Shown here piece after piece: positions 48,028-55,876 of a DNA stretch of 64,000 nt. The translations under genes and the position numbers were made by a program. A model generated the notes under the pieces. That model made no database searches and was not told the origin of the DNA. It saw only the letters and a program-made list of their open reading frames with translations. How positions within the stretch are numbered: position 1 is the stretch's first letter; each line of letters starts with the position of its first letter. Source of the DNA: JACTMZ01 sp044359955 (lineage in GTDB: Bacteria; Verrucomicrobiota; Verrucomicrobiia; Chthoniobacterales; JACTMZ01); NCBI GenBank assembly GCA_044359955.1, contig JBIKLF010000006.1, positions 1 to 64,000 on the forward strand, given 5' to 3'.

Positions 48028-48300
48028 TTACGCGGGCTTTTCGGCGACGCGGGCAGTTGCGAATCGGCGCTGGCCGAAGTCACCACGTCTCAAACCACCG
48101 AGCGAGAGATCCTCGTCAAGATCAGGCCAGTGCAAACCGAATGGGGAAATTTCAACATTGTTGAGTTGGGCTTCGGATCCGCGACTCAACCGCGGATTTT
48201 CTCCGACCGAGAAACGCAATTCAGAACCGTCCTCCATCTCAACAACCATCGTTGGAGCAGAGTAGTAAACGCGCTTTGCTTTAGATGCCGAAGTGCTCAT
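48028..48300 (-). CDS. DUF2442-family protein
   Basis: A 90-residue protein of the DUF2442 type, small proteins usually paired with a DUF4160 protein. KRVYYSAPTMVVEMEDGSELRFSVGENPRLSRGS (about 9-42) is the strand region with the [DE]-G-x-x-[LI] motif and LNNVEISPFGLHWPDLDEDLSLGGL (about 46-70) the characteristic end with W-P-x-L-D-E-D. In intact pairs the DUF4160 gene precedes it on the same strand and overlaps; here that partner is broken (see next entry), so this is probably the surviving half of a toxin-antitoxin-like pair. Start ATG 48300. Confidence 0.82.
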   Translation of the reverse strand: MSTSASKAKRVYYSAPTMVVEMEDGSELRFSVGENPRLSRGSEAQLNNVEISPFGLHWPDLDEDLSLGGLRRGDFGQRRFATARVAEKPA

Positions 48301-48568
48301 GCCACCTATTCAATATCAGCTGTTTGTTTTCCTGGGCAAGCTGTTGGGCCTTGGCCAGATCATTAAGCCTGAAGCCGTGGGATTCCCGCAGTTCCACGTC
48401 GTCCGCAACGTCAAAGATTGCCTCGGCGCCCGCCTTCACAACATGCGCTTTTATTGCGTCTCCGACTGCATGAATCCGGCTTAGCGGGCCGACTCCATGC
48501 CCAAAGTATTTGAACAAGACGGCTTCCGCTTCGGCTTTTACAGCAACGACCATGAACCGGTTCACGTG
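48281..48568 (-). pseudogene. DUF4160 gene split by an inversion
   Basis: The two halves lie on opposite strands. C-terminal part, minus strand 48445 to 48281: HVVKAGAEAIFDVADDVELRESHGFRLNDLAKAQQLAQENKQLILNRWHEHFG. N-terminal part, plus strand 48497-48568: MPKVFEQDGFRFGFYSNDHEPVHV. Re-inverting 48446-48568 joins them in frame as HEPVHV-HVVKAGAEA and simultaneously restores the composite family D repeat across AAAAGCG-CGGCTTGG, as found intact at 37590. The reconstructed protein would have 78 residues, normal for DUF4160. As it stands no functional DUF4160 product can be made. Neighbour of DUF2442, overlapping by 20 nt. Confidence 0.85.
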
Positions 48569-48790
48569 CGGCTTGGCTCGGTTTGTCCAGGGGGCACGGC
48601 CGTCCCGGCCGTATTGTCTGATCGTGACGGGCTCAGAATTTGCAGACTTAGGTAGGGACGCGCGGCTCGCGCGTCCGTTGGTTGGGGAGCGGACGAGCGG
48701 GCCGCTCGTCCCTACCTTCTGAACGAACATTTCCTCCTGCTGCAGCCCGTCCATCGCCGCGGCTTCTGCATCGTTACGGCTGAGCCGATT
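48569..48790. repeat. composite family D / family B repeat
   Basis: CGGCTTGGCTCGGTTTGTCC, the CCAGGGGGCACGGCCGTCCC palindrome, a complete family B hairpin (48650-48717) and the tail CTGCAGCCCGTCCATCGCCG to GCATCGTTACGGCTGAG; nearly the same order as 37600-37799. Confidence 0.75.
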
Positions 48791-48834
48791 TCATGCCATT
48801 GAGCAACCGAGCGGCGGGTAGCGAGTCCAGCGGA

Positions 48835-49095
48835 TTATACCACGACGAGATCGACCTTCGCCGAGGGTCCGAGCGAAAGGAGCAGGTCGCGGCAGTCCTC
48901 CCAAGTCAGACCAAAGGCGCGGACATCTGCGATGCCGATTCGGGCGACCACATCAGAAAGAAGCGTCGCCTGAGTTTCGTCGAAATCACCGTCGCACATG
49001 GCCGACTCCGCCCAATCCACCAAGCCGCCGAGAGAAAGGGTGCCGTGCAGGCAAGCCCCCAAGTGCTGGGCAACGGACTCGCGAGTCACCTTCAT
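48835..49095 (-). CDS. hypothetical protein next to a retropepsin-like protease
   Basis: An 86-residue soluble, acidic protein: KVTRESVAQHLGACLHGTLSLGGLVDWAESAMCDGDFDETQATLLSDVVARIGIADVRAFGLTWEDCRDLLLSLG. I recognise no family. Helical, with a well-defined hydrophobic pattern and no signal peptide. It starts 49 bp after the stop of the protease gene on the same strand, so the two may be co-transcribed. Its small size and location among toxin-antitoxin genes would fit an antitoxin or immunity-type role, but that is only a guess. Confidence 0.5.
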   Translation of the reverse strand: MKVTRESVAQHLGACLHGTLSLGGLVDWAESAMCDGDFDETQATLLSDVVARIGIADVRAFGLTWEDCRDLLLSLGPSAKVDLVVV

Positions 49096-49144
49096 CTCTC
49101 ACATTTGGACCTGCCGATGCCCTTGATCAACCCGCGCGAGGCCG

Positions 49145-49525
49145 CTACTTCGCGATGGAGCAGGCGATGTTCGGGCTATCCGGGTTCACATCGACCTTGC
49201 GGGACTTGGGTGAGACGACCAAATCCATGTCTTCCATTGGAATGGCACCCAAAAGAACTTCGTTCCCCATGACGATAGCGCCGCCGAAGCCGACACGATT
49301 CTTAAAATGGATTTCCAACGGCCCGACGTAAGGAACCAAGCGCGTGCTACCACCGGCGAGGGTGACCTCCTTGCGGTCGCACTCTTCCAACCCGAGCTGA
49401 AGTTTGACGTGCTCCGGAATGCACATGTGGACCGAGCCAGTGTCAGCCAGAGCCTCCACATTAATGCCCTCGAGTTCGGGATGGCGCGGGTTTTTTAGAG
49501 TCAGCATCGTTCTAACCAGCCCCAT
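49145..49525 (-). CDS. clan AA (retropepsin-like) aspartic protease
   Basis: A 126-residue single-domain aspartic protease-like protein. EALADTGSVHMCIPEHV (about 24-40) contains the D-T-G catalytic loop; LVPYVGPLEIHFKNR and GGAIVMGNEVLLGAIPMEDMDLVV (about 80-103; the L-L-G near the C-terminus) complete the pepsin-like half-barrel. Such proteins act as homodimers. Similar small soluble proteases are frequent in cyanobacteria, Bacteroidetes and Verrucomicrobia; substrates are unknown. No signal peptide. Followed by the 86-residue unknown. Confidence 0.85.
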   Translation of the reverse strand: MGLVRTMLTLKNPRHPELEGINVEALADTGSVHMCIPEHVKLQLGLEECDRKEVTLAGGSTRLVPYVGPLEIHFKNRVGFGGAIVMGNEVLLGAIPMEDMDLVVSPKSRKVDVNPDSPNIACSIAK

Positions 49526-49574
49526 TTCTATCGGACATTATCACGGCTTCTCAATGAGGACAAGGGGGCCACAC

Positions 49575-50627
49575 TCACGCCCCGCGGGTTTTCCAGGCGT
49601 CGACGATTTGTTGGATGGTGTCTTCGAGGGAGATGGTGATGTCCCACGCGGGGTAGTCGCGGCGCATTTTGGCGAGGTTGCTGATGTAGCAGATGTGGTC
49701 GCCAATGCGGTTTTCGTTGACGTAGGTGTGGATCTGCTTTTTTCCGGTGAACTTCTCGGTGATGGCGAACGCTTCGAGGATGGAGCAGGAGTTGTCGCGT
49801 CCGCCGCCGATGTTGTAGACCTCGGCCACGCGGGGCGCTTTGAGGAATTCCTCGATGAAACGGGCCACGTCATGGCTGTGGATATTGTCGCGGACCTGTT
49901 TGCCTTGGTAGCCGTAGACTTTGTATTCCTTGTCCTCGAGGTTGCACTTCACGAGATAGCTGAGAAACCCGTGCAACTCGACGCCGGCGTGGTTCGGGCC
50001 GGTGAGACATCCGCCGCGCAGACAGCAGCTGGGCATGTCGAAGTAGCGGCCGTATTCCTGGACCATGATGTCGGCAGCGGCTTTCGACGCGCCGAAAAGG
50101 GAGTGTTTGGATTGATCGATGGAGAAATCTTCGTCGATGCCGTCGGCGTAAGCAGGATCGTCATAATCCCAGCGGGTCTCGAGTTCCTTGAGTTTGATCA
50201 AGTTCGGACGGTCGCCGTAGACTTTGTTGGTCGACATATGGGCGAAGGGCGATTCGGGGCAGGCGCGGCGGACGGCTTCGAGGAGGTTGAGCGTGCCGAC
50301 GGCATTGGTGTCGAAGTCGTCGAAGGGGATGGCGGCGGCGCGGTCGTGGCTGGGCTGCGCGGCGGTGTGGACGATGGCGTCGGGCTTGAGTTTGGCCAGG
50401 AGATCGAGGACGCCTGAGCGATCGCGGATGTCGAGTTCGTGATGGTGGAAATTTTTGATCAGCTTGGCCAAGCGTTCCTGGTTCCAACGCGTGTCGCCCT
50501 GCGGACCGAAGAAGACGGCGCGCTGGTTGTTGTCGAGGCCGTGGATTTCCCAGCCGAGGCCGGCAAAGTGGAGACAAACTTCCGAGCCGATAAGGCCGGA
50601 GGATCCGGTGACGAGCAGCTTGCGCAT
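49575..50627 (-). CDS. NAD-dependent epimerase/dehydratase (extended SDR), CDP-tyvelose-epimerase-like
   Basis: A 350-residue extended SDR. LLVTGSSGLIGSEVCLHFAGLG is the NAD-binding Rossmann motif (about 4-25); DNNQRAVFFGPQGDTRWNQ and CLRGGCLTGPNHAGVELHGFLSYLVKC resemble the CDP-paratose/tyvelose 2-epimerase group, with KQVRDNIHSHDVARFIEEFL near residue 240. In the active site the expected Tyr-x3-Lys reads SLFGASK, with Phe in place of Tyr. The same substitution occurs, as far as I recall, in a family of PVC proteins, so it is likely genuine. Probable role in a surface-polysaccharide sugar pathway; substrate unknown. Confidence 0.85.
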   Translation of the reverse strand: MRKLLVTGSSGLIGSEVCLHFAGLGWEIHGLDNNQRAVFFGPQGDTRWNQERLAKLIKNFHHHELDIRDRSGVLDLLAKLKPDAIVHTAAQPSHDRAAAIPFDDFDTNAVGTLNLLEAVRRACPESPFAHMSTNKVYGDRPNLIKLKELETRWDYDDPAYADGIDEDFSIDQSKHSLFGASKAAADIMVQEYGRYFDMPSCCLRGGCLTGPNHAGVELHGFLSYLVKCNLEDKEYKVYGYQGKQVRDNIHSHDVARFIEEFLKAPRVAEVYNIGGGRDNSCSILEAFAITEKFTGKKQIHTYVNENRIGDHICYISNLAKMRRDYPAWDITISLEDTIQQIVDAWKTRGA

Positions 50628-50683
50628 AAGTTAAGGAATGACAGTTTTCAGTGTTCGGTTTTCAGCGGCAAGCAAGACCTTTG

Positions 50684-51232
50684 TCACTCGGCCGCGACTT
50701 CCTTGATCATGGGGAGGAGGTCGTTGAGGAGGCGGTGCCAGGTTTCGACTTTGCCGAGGCGGGTGCGTTGGAATTCGGTGTCGGGGGAGTTGTCCTCGAT
50801 GACGGCGCGGAGACCGTCGAGATGGCCGGTGGCATTCTCGAGGTGCGGTTCGATGCGGAGACGCAGGAAGCCGTTGGCCAGATGGCGGAGGTTGAGTTCG
50901 GCCCGGAAGTGTTCTTTGCGCACGCCGGGCAGGAAGACGCGTTCGACGGCGCCGAACTGACGGAGCCATTTGAGACCCTCGAACGTGCCGCCGCGGCTGG
51001 AGCCGAGCAGGACCATGATTTCGTCGAGGTTGAGCGGGCGGGGGGTGGCGAAAAGGAGACCGTAGACTTGTCCGGCCGAGCGCGGCAGGGACAGGGCCTC
51101 GGCGGCGCGGAGAAAGAGCGAAACGGCTTGGATCTGGAAAGGTGAAAGTCCCGCGGACGCCAGGAGTGGATTTTTCCGGGCAGGCTGCCGCCCTTGGTCA
51201 GCACGTGGTGATGGAGCCCCGGAGGACGGCAT
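50684..51232 (-). CDS. GbsR/MarR-family transcriptional regulator
   Basis: A 182-residue winged-helix regulator. After a flexible N-terminal tail comes FQIQAVSLFLRAAEALSLPRSAGQVYGLLFATPRPLNLDEIMVLLGSSRGGTFEGLKWLRQFGAVERVFLPGVRKEHFRAE (about 31-112), the GbsR-type helix-turn-helix with the G-Q-[IV]-[YL]-x-L-L signature; the C-terminal part is a coiled dimerisation helix. GbsR proteins respond to osmolytes such as choline in Bacillus; in Verrucomicrobia they are of unknown ligand. An insertion sequence sits 4 bp upstream of its ATG, so its native promoter has been replaced or cut off. Confidence 0.85.
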   Translation of the reverse strand: MPSSGAPSPRADQGRQPARKNPLLASAGLSPFQIQAVSLFLRAAEALSLPRSAGQVYGLLFATPRPLNLDEIMVLLGSSRGGTFEGLKWLRQFGAVERVFLPGVRKEHFRAELNLRHLANGFLRLRIEPHLENATGHLDGLRAVIEDNSPDTEFQRTRLGKVETWHRLLNDLLPMIKEVAAE

Positions 51233-51236
51233 GAAA

Positions 51237-53251
51237 TTAACCCAAGTTCCGCAGTTTGCGCGAGGCGTGAAAATATTTTCTCTGTAGCTCTGTGGCGGCG
51301 TGCGGTGCGTTTCTCTGTCGGTGTGGTTGGAATGAGCGTGTAGTGGAGAAGAGGCCCTTGTTCATGGTGCGTGGGGGCTGGAAAATGCGGGCGTGTTTCT
51401 GCGCAAAAACCGCAAACGATTCGACGGCGAGGTCTACGAGTATTGGACGTTGTGCCAGACAGTGCGCACCGAGCGCGGGCCGCGTCAGCAGGTGGTGGCT
51501 ACGTTGGGCAAGTTTACCGAGGAAGATCTGGCGGCGGGTTGGGAGGATCTGGAAGCCTTGCTTGAGGGTCGGCGGCCGGGGCCCAGGCAGCGCGAGTTGT
51601 TCGGGCGGCAAGGTGATGATGAAGCGGCGTTGGGTTGGGAGTTGGCCGATCTGCAGAACTTGGGGGTGGAGCGGGTGCGGGAGTTTGGTTCGGTCTTTCT
51701 GGCCCTGACCTTGTGGCGGCGGCTGGGTTTGCACGAGTTGCTGTCCGAGTTGATCGAGCCCGGGCGCGAAGAGATCGCGTGGGCCGAGGTGGCGGCGGTC
51801 TTGACGGTTGGGAAGTTTTGCGGACAAGCCTCCGAGTTGGGGATCGCCGAAGAGTGGTATGCGCGCACCGCGTTGGAGGACCTCTGCGGCATTCCGGTCG
51901 AGTCGGTCAACGACGACCGGCTCTACCGGGCCTTGGACAAAGTCGGCGCGCACAAAGACCGGCTCTGCGAGCACTTGATGGAGCGCTACCGGCAATGGTT
52001 CGGGGTGCGCTTCGAGTTTTTGCTCTACGATGTGACCAGCACGTATTTTGAGGGGCAGGCGGCTCGGAACGAAAAGGCCACCCGGGGCTACTCGCGCGAT
52101 CAGCGCAGCGACTGTAAACAGGTGTGCCTCGGCCTGGTCTGCACGCCGGAGGGTCTGCCCTTGAACTTCGAGATCTTTGCCGGCCACCGCGCCGACGTGA
52201 CCACCGTCAAGGACATCGTGCGCAAAATGGAAGATCGCTTCGGCCAGGCCGAACGCATCTGGGTGATGGACCGCGGCATGGTCAGCGAGGCCAACATCGA
52301 GTTTTTACGGCAACGCCAAGCGCGCTACATCGTGGGCACCCCGAAAAGCCGGCTGCGCGATTACCAGGCGCAGTTGGCCGAGAAAGAAAACTGGGTCGAC
52401 GTGGAAAACGGCGTCGAAGCCCGCTTGGTCGATCATCCCGATGGCGATGGCCAGGAACGCTACGTGCTCTGCCGCAGCAGCGCCCGGGGAGCCAAAGAAA
52501 GCGCCATGCTCGAACGGCAAATGACCGGCCTGACCGAGCAGATGATGAAAATCGACCGGGCTCTGCAGCGTCGCGCTCCGAGCGACTTGGGCAAGATCGA
52601 ACGCCGCATCGGCCGCTGGCAGGGCAAGTATCCTGCCGCCGCACGCTTGCTGGAGGTCGCCTTACGCCAAGACGGCGAAGGCCGCGTCTGCGGACTCCAA
52701 CTCAGCTGCCCGGTGCGCGAGACCGGCCATCCCCTTTTGGCCAAAGGCGCCTACCTGTTGCGCACCAACTGCACGGAAACCGACCCGGCCAAACTCTGGC
52801 GCTGGTATATCCAACTCACCCAGGCCGAAGCCGCTTTCCGCACGGCCAAAAGCGATCTGGGCCTGCGCCCGGTCTATCATCAAAAAACCGACCGGGTCGA
52901 AGCCCATCTGCTCATCTGCTTTTTGAGCCTGGCCCTGTGGCGTTCCTTGGAAATGTGGATGCAATCCAAAAGCCTCGGTTCCAGTGCCCGCAAAGTCGTC
53001 ACCGCCTTCTCCACCATCCGTTCCATGGATGTCACCGTCCCGGTCAAACGCGCCGAACGCGTGCTCACCTTGCGCCTGCGCACCGTGGCCAAGCCCGACG
53101 CCGATGTCGCCCTCCTGCTCACCCACCTCGGCCTCCGCCTGCCCAAGGGCTCCAAACTTGTCCAAAATGTAGTGGAGAAAAACACCTGAAAATCCACGCA
53201 AGTGACTGCAAATCAATAAAACGGTCTTTCTAACTGCGGAACTTGGGTTAA
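51237..53251. mobile_element. IS1634-type insertion sequence with TTAA target duplication
   Basis: 2,007 bp (51241-53247) bounded by perfect 16-bp inverted repeats CCCAAGTTCCGCAGTT and its complement, with TTAA directly outside both ends (51237-51240 and 53248-53251). One transposase gene fills it. The outer TTAA can be target duplication or part of the repeat, since it is palindromic. Confidence 0.92.
51393..53189 (+). CDS. IS1634-family DDE transposase
   Basis: A 598-residue transposase of the IS4-superfamily/IS1634 group. The catalytic acids are LLYDVTSTYFEGQ (first Asp, about 209), WVMDRGMVSEANIEFL (second Asp, about 291) and the C-terminal YIQLTQAEAAFRTAKSDLGLRPVYH (Y-x2-R-x3-E-x6-K like; Glu about 480). 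All seem intact and the frame is unbroken, so the element is potentially active. GTG start at 51393. The N-terminal part is a probable DNA-binding domain (FLRKNRKRFDGEVYEYWTLCQTVRTERGPRQ). Confidence 0.93.
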   Translation: MFLRKNRKRFDGEVYEYWTLCQTVRTERGPRQQVVATLGKFTEEDLAAGWEDLEALLEGRRPGPRQRELFGRQGDDEAALGWELADLQNLGVERVREFGSVFLALTLWRRLGLHELLSELIEPGREEIAWAEVAAVLTVGKFCGQASELGIAEEWYARTALEDLCGIPVESVNDDRLYRALDKVGAHKDRLCEHLMERYRQWFGVRFEFLLYDVTSTYFEGQAARNEKATRGYSRDQRSDCKQVCLGLVCTPEGLPLNFEIFAGHRADVTTVKDIVRKMEDRFGQAERIWVMDRGMVSEANIEFLRQRQARYIVGTPKSRLRDYQAQLAEKENWVDVENGVEARLVDHPDGDGQERYVLCRSSARGAKESAMLERQMTGLTEQMMKIDRALQRRAPSDLGKIERRIGRWQGKYPAAARLLEVALRQDGEGRVCGLQLSCPVRETGHPLLAKGAYLLRTNCTETDPAKLWRWYIQLTQAEAAFRTAKSDLGLRPVYHQKTDRVEAHLLICFLSLALWRSLEMWMQSKSLGSSARKVVTAFSTIRSMDVTVPVKRAERVLTLRLRTVAKPDADVALLLTHLGLRLPKGSKLVQNVVEKNT

Positions 53252-53451
53252 CGGCGTGAACTTCGACGAACTGAACAGCCGCAAGACCTCAAAGAAACGC
53301 CATGCGGGGAAATATTCAAGAAATCGTGAATGAAACTGACAGATTTATGGGAATAAATTCCCGATCTGGGGTATTTTCCTCTGATTCCGGGGCTGCTATC
53401 GGTGTTTTTGCGTCGCGGTGGGCGGGGCGGATTTGTAGGTTGGGTTGTCTC

Positions 53452-53799
53452 ATGACCTACTATTTGGTGAAGCTTTTTGTCAGTGCGGGCCTGATTGTCG
53501 CGGTGAGCGAGGTGGCCAAGCGCAGTGGTTACCTCGGGGGATTGATTGCTTCCTTGCCGCTGGTTTCCTTGTTGGCCATCGGGTGGATGTGGTTCGAGAC
53601 CCATGATGGGGCGAAGGTCGCGGACTTCTCACGCAGCGTTTTCTGGTTCGTGCTGCCGAGTCTGCTTTTCTTTATCATGCTTCCTTGGCTGCTCCCGAAG
53701 ATCGGATTTTATGGCGCCTTGGCCATAGCCTGCGTGGCCACGGCGGCCGGCTATGCGGTGATGTCGGCCGCGTTGGCCAAGGCCGGGATCAGTCTTTGA
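53452..53799 (+). CDS. DUF3147-type small membrane protein
   Basis: A 115-residue inner-membrane protein with four hydrophobic helices and very few loops: MTYYLVKLFVSAGLIVAVSEVAKRSGYLGGLIASLPLVSLLAIGWMW, then SVFWFVLPSLLFFIMLPWLLPKIGFYGALAIACVATAAGYAVMSA. The S-E-x-A-K-R-x-G-x-x-G-G-[IL]-[IL]-A-S-L-P core is what I recall for DUF3147. Function unknown. ATG 53452 preferred. The stop is 10 bp inside the convergent PEP-CTERM protease gene, so the two 3' ends overlap. Confidence 0.82.
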   Translation: MTYYLVKLFVSAGLIVAVSEVAKRSGYLGGLIASLPLVSLLAIGWMWFETHDGAKVADFSRSVFWFVLPSLLFFIMLPWLLPKIGFYGALAIACVATAAGYAVMSAALAKAGISL

Positions 53800-55780
53800 C
53801 CGGCCCCGCCGCCGGCCGACGCCACACCGCCACCGCGACCACTCCCACCCCCAGAAACAGCAGGGCAAAAGCGGACGGCTCGGGCACGACCTGAAACTGC
53901 GTCACCCGTCCCCTGACACTCCCGCCGGCGAAATCGGCCATTTGCGACTCCGTGGTGACCTCGATGTCATAGTCTGTGAGAACATCGTACGCGGTTCCAT
54001 TGTAGTTCACCGTTCCGACAACTGGGGCCAAGATGTAGAAGTTGAACACCGCTTGGTCGATCGACGCGAGGAAGTCGTTGATTTGATCGGTGAAAAATCC
54101 CCCAACGTAGGCGTCGCCCGGAGCGAGCGAACTGAAAGAGAAATAAACATTCACCGTGTTGACCGCACTCAAGGATGCCGTGAACGGCGTGGCTGACGTC
54201 AATCGCAACAGGTCATTCACGCTGTTGAAGGCATCGGAATAAACCGGATTGGGTCCGGTGAACTCGAAATTGAAATCCAGCCCGCCCGCCGGATCGACCG
54301 AAGGCGCGGTGAGAATGCCCGGGCTGTTGCCGGGATCGATCGAACCTACGCCGGAGATCGCCGCGACGCGTCCGCTGCCGCCCAGCGATCCGTAGGCGCC
54401 GACGCGGACTCCGGAGGAGGCGTCGATGCGGCCGTCGACCACTAGGCGTCCACCGTGCACCCACGTCGCCCCGGTGTAGGAGTTGCTGGCCGTCACCTCC
54501 AAGCGGCCGCCGCTGACGGCCAACCCACCCGTGCCGGACATGTTCCCGGTGATCCGGTTGGTCCCGGCACCGGTGATTTCCAGCAGCTTGCCGCTGCTGT
54601 TGAGGTTGGAAATGGTAATACCCCCGGCTCCGCCGTCCCAATACTGGTGGTCACCGAGCGCGAGATTGGCAGTGAATGTCTGGCGGGCGATGTCATAGTT
54701 GACCACACCGCCGCGGCCGATGGTCAGAGTTCTGTCGCCGGCCAAGGTGAAGCCGAGCGAGGAGTTGGTTGTGCTCCGGAAATACAGGCCGCGCAAGTTG
54801 GCGGCGGAATTGACATTCACAGCCCGGTTGTTGCCGGCGGTCCCGCCGTTGAAGGTGACATAGCGGTCCGAGGGAGCGTTGCCGCTGGCCAAGCCCCACG
54901 CCTGCCGCTCGCCTATCGAAGTGCTCGAACTCCCGACCCAAGTGTTACTCGAGTTGCCCACCATCCGCAGGGCGAAGCCGTCGGGAGTCGTCAGCCCGTT
55001 GATGACGCTCATGACCGTCGAGTTGGCGAAATAGTTGTAGGCGTTGACAGTGCTGAAGTCGGTGCCGGCGTTGTTGCCGATGATCGTGAGCTCGCTGCCA
55101 CCGTTGGGATTCGTCCACGGGATGAAGATCGGGCTACCGGAGTCGCCAACCTGCAATTGGAGATCGGTATAGGCCGAGGTGACTTGGGACGTCGAAACGC
55201 CTAGCGCGGTGCCGTTGATGGTGGCCGCTCCAATCCGCGGGCTACTCGACCCGTCCGGGCCGCGCCCGTAAACCAGCAGCGGCTGGCCGTTGTACGAATT
55301 ATTCACCGAGGACGAGGAGTTCAGGTCGAGCACGCCGTAGCGGGCAATCTGCCAAGAACCCGGCATCGGGGTCGTGAGCCGGCCGATCGACAGGTCCCCT
55401 ACAGGCTGGTTGACGAAGACAACCCCGTAGGTGGTATCCGTCACGGCGGCTTGGGTGGCTGCGCGGCGCGTGCCGTCGGGGCTCACAAGTTGGATCGTGG
55501 CGGCGCCGCCGTAGTGTCGGGCCACCAAATAGTGCTGCGGGGAGATAAACCCGAAGCCTTTGGTGCCGTCCATCGCCGACCACCCCACCCCAGACCAGTC
55601 AAAGCCCGCCCCGACAAAGCTCGTGTTGCTGTTGGCCACCGGATTGGTGGCGAAACCGCTGCTGAAGCGATCATTGACCGTGTTACTGTAGGTGGCTACT
55701 TGCAGCGCCTGGAGGTCAGCTCCTTGGGCCCAAATCAACCCGAGGGCCATTATTGCCCATTTTGTTCGACCACAACTCAC
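53789..55780 (-). CDS. trypsin-like serine protease fused to autotransporter-type repeats, PEP-CTERM
   Basis: A 663-residue exported protein with three parts. Signal peptide from GTG 55780 (SCGRTKWAIMALGLIWAQGA; ATG 55750 is an alternative). A PA-clan serine protease domain follows: ISPQHYLVARHYGG (His about 89), VGDLSIGRLTTP (Asp about 129) and the nucleophile loop VGDSGSPIFIPW (Ser about 214). Residues 330-480 are Gly/Asn/Ser-rich autotransporter-associated beta-strand repeats (GRLEVTASNSYTGATWVHGGRLVVDGRIDASSGVRVGAYGSLGGSGRV). The C-terminus is a PEP-CTERM signal (VVPEPSAFALLFLGVGVVAVAVWRR). So a secreted or surface-displayed protease. The triad is complete. Confidence 0.87.
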   Translation of the reverse strand: MSCGRTKWAIMALGLIWAQGADLQALQVATYSNTVNDRFSSGFATNPVANSNTSFVGAGFDWSGVGWSAMDGTKGFGFISPQHYLVARHYGGAATIQLVSPDGTRRAATQAAVTDTTYGVVFVNQPVGDLSIGRLTTPMPGSWQIARYGVLDLNSSSSVNNSYNGQPLLVYGRGPDGSSSPRIGAATINGTALGVSTSQVTSAYTDLQLQVGDSGSPIFIPWTNPNGGSELTIIGNNAGTDFSTVNAYNYFANSTVMSVINGLTTPDGFALRMVGNSSNTWVGSSSTSIGERQAWGLASGNAPSDRYVTFNGGTAGNNRAVNVNSAANLRGLYFRSTTNSSLGFTLAGDRTLTIGRGGVVNYDIARQTFTANLALGDHQYWDGGAGGITISNLNSSGKLLEITGAGTNRITGNMSGTGGLAVSGGRLEVTASNSYTGATWVHGGRLVVDGRIDASSGVRVGAYGSLGGSGRVAAISGVGSIDPGNSPGILTAPSVDPAGGLDFNFEFTGPNPVYSDAFNSVNDLLRLTSATPFTASLSAVNTVNVYFSFSSLAPGDAYVGGFFTDQINDFLASIDQAVFNFYILAPVVGTVNYNGTAYDVLTDYDIEVTTESQMADFAGGSVRGRVTQFQVVPEPSAFALLFLGVGVVAVAVWRRPAAGPVKD

Positions 55781-55876
55781 TACACCAAAACCAATACTGC
55801 ATTTCCCCACGTTTTCAACCCGAATGTGCCTCGGTTTCGCTGTCGAGTTCCCCGACGAATCAGGCATAGTGGTGCC

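Noticed and set aside
55781..55876. Cobalamin riboswitch in front of the BtuF-type gene
   Set aside because: Only 96 bp to the divergent gene and no B12-box-like sequence; too short for the aptamer.
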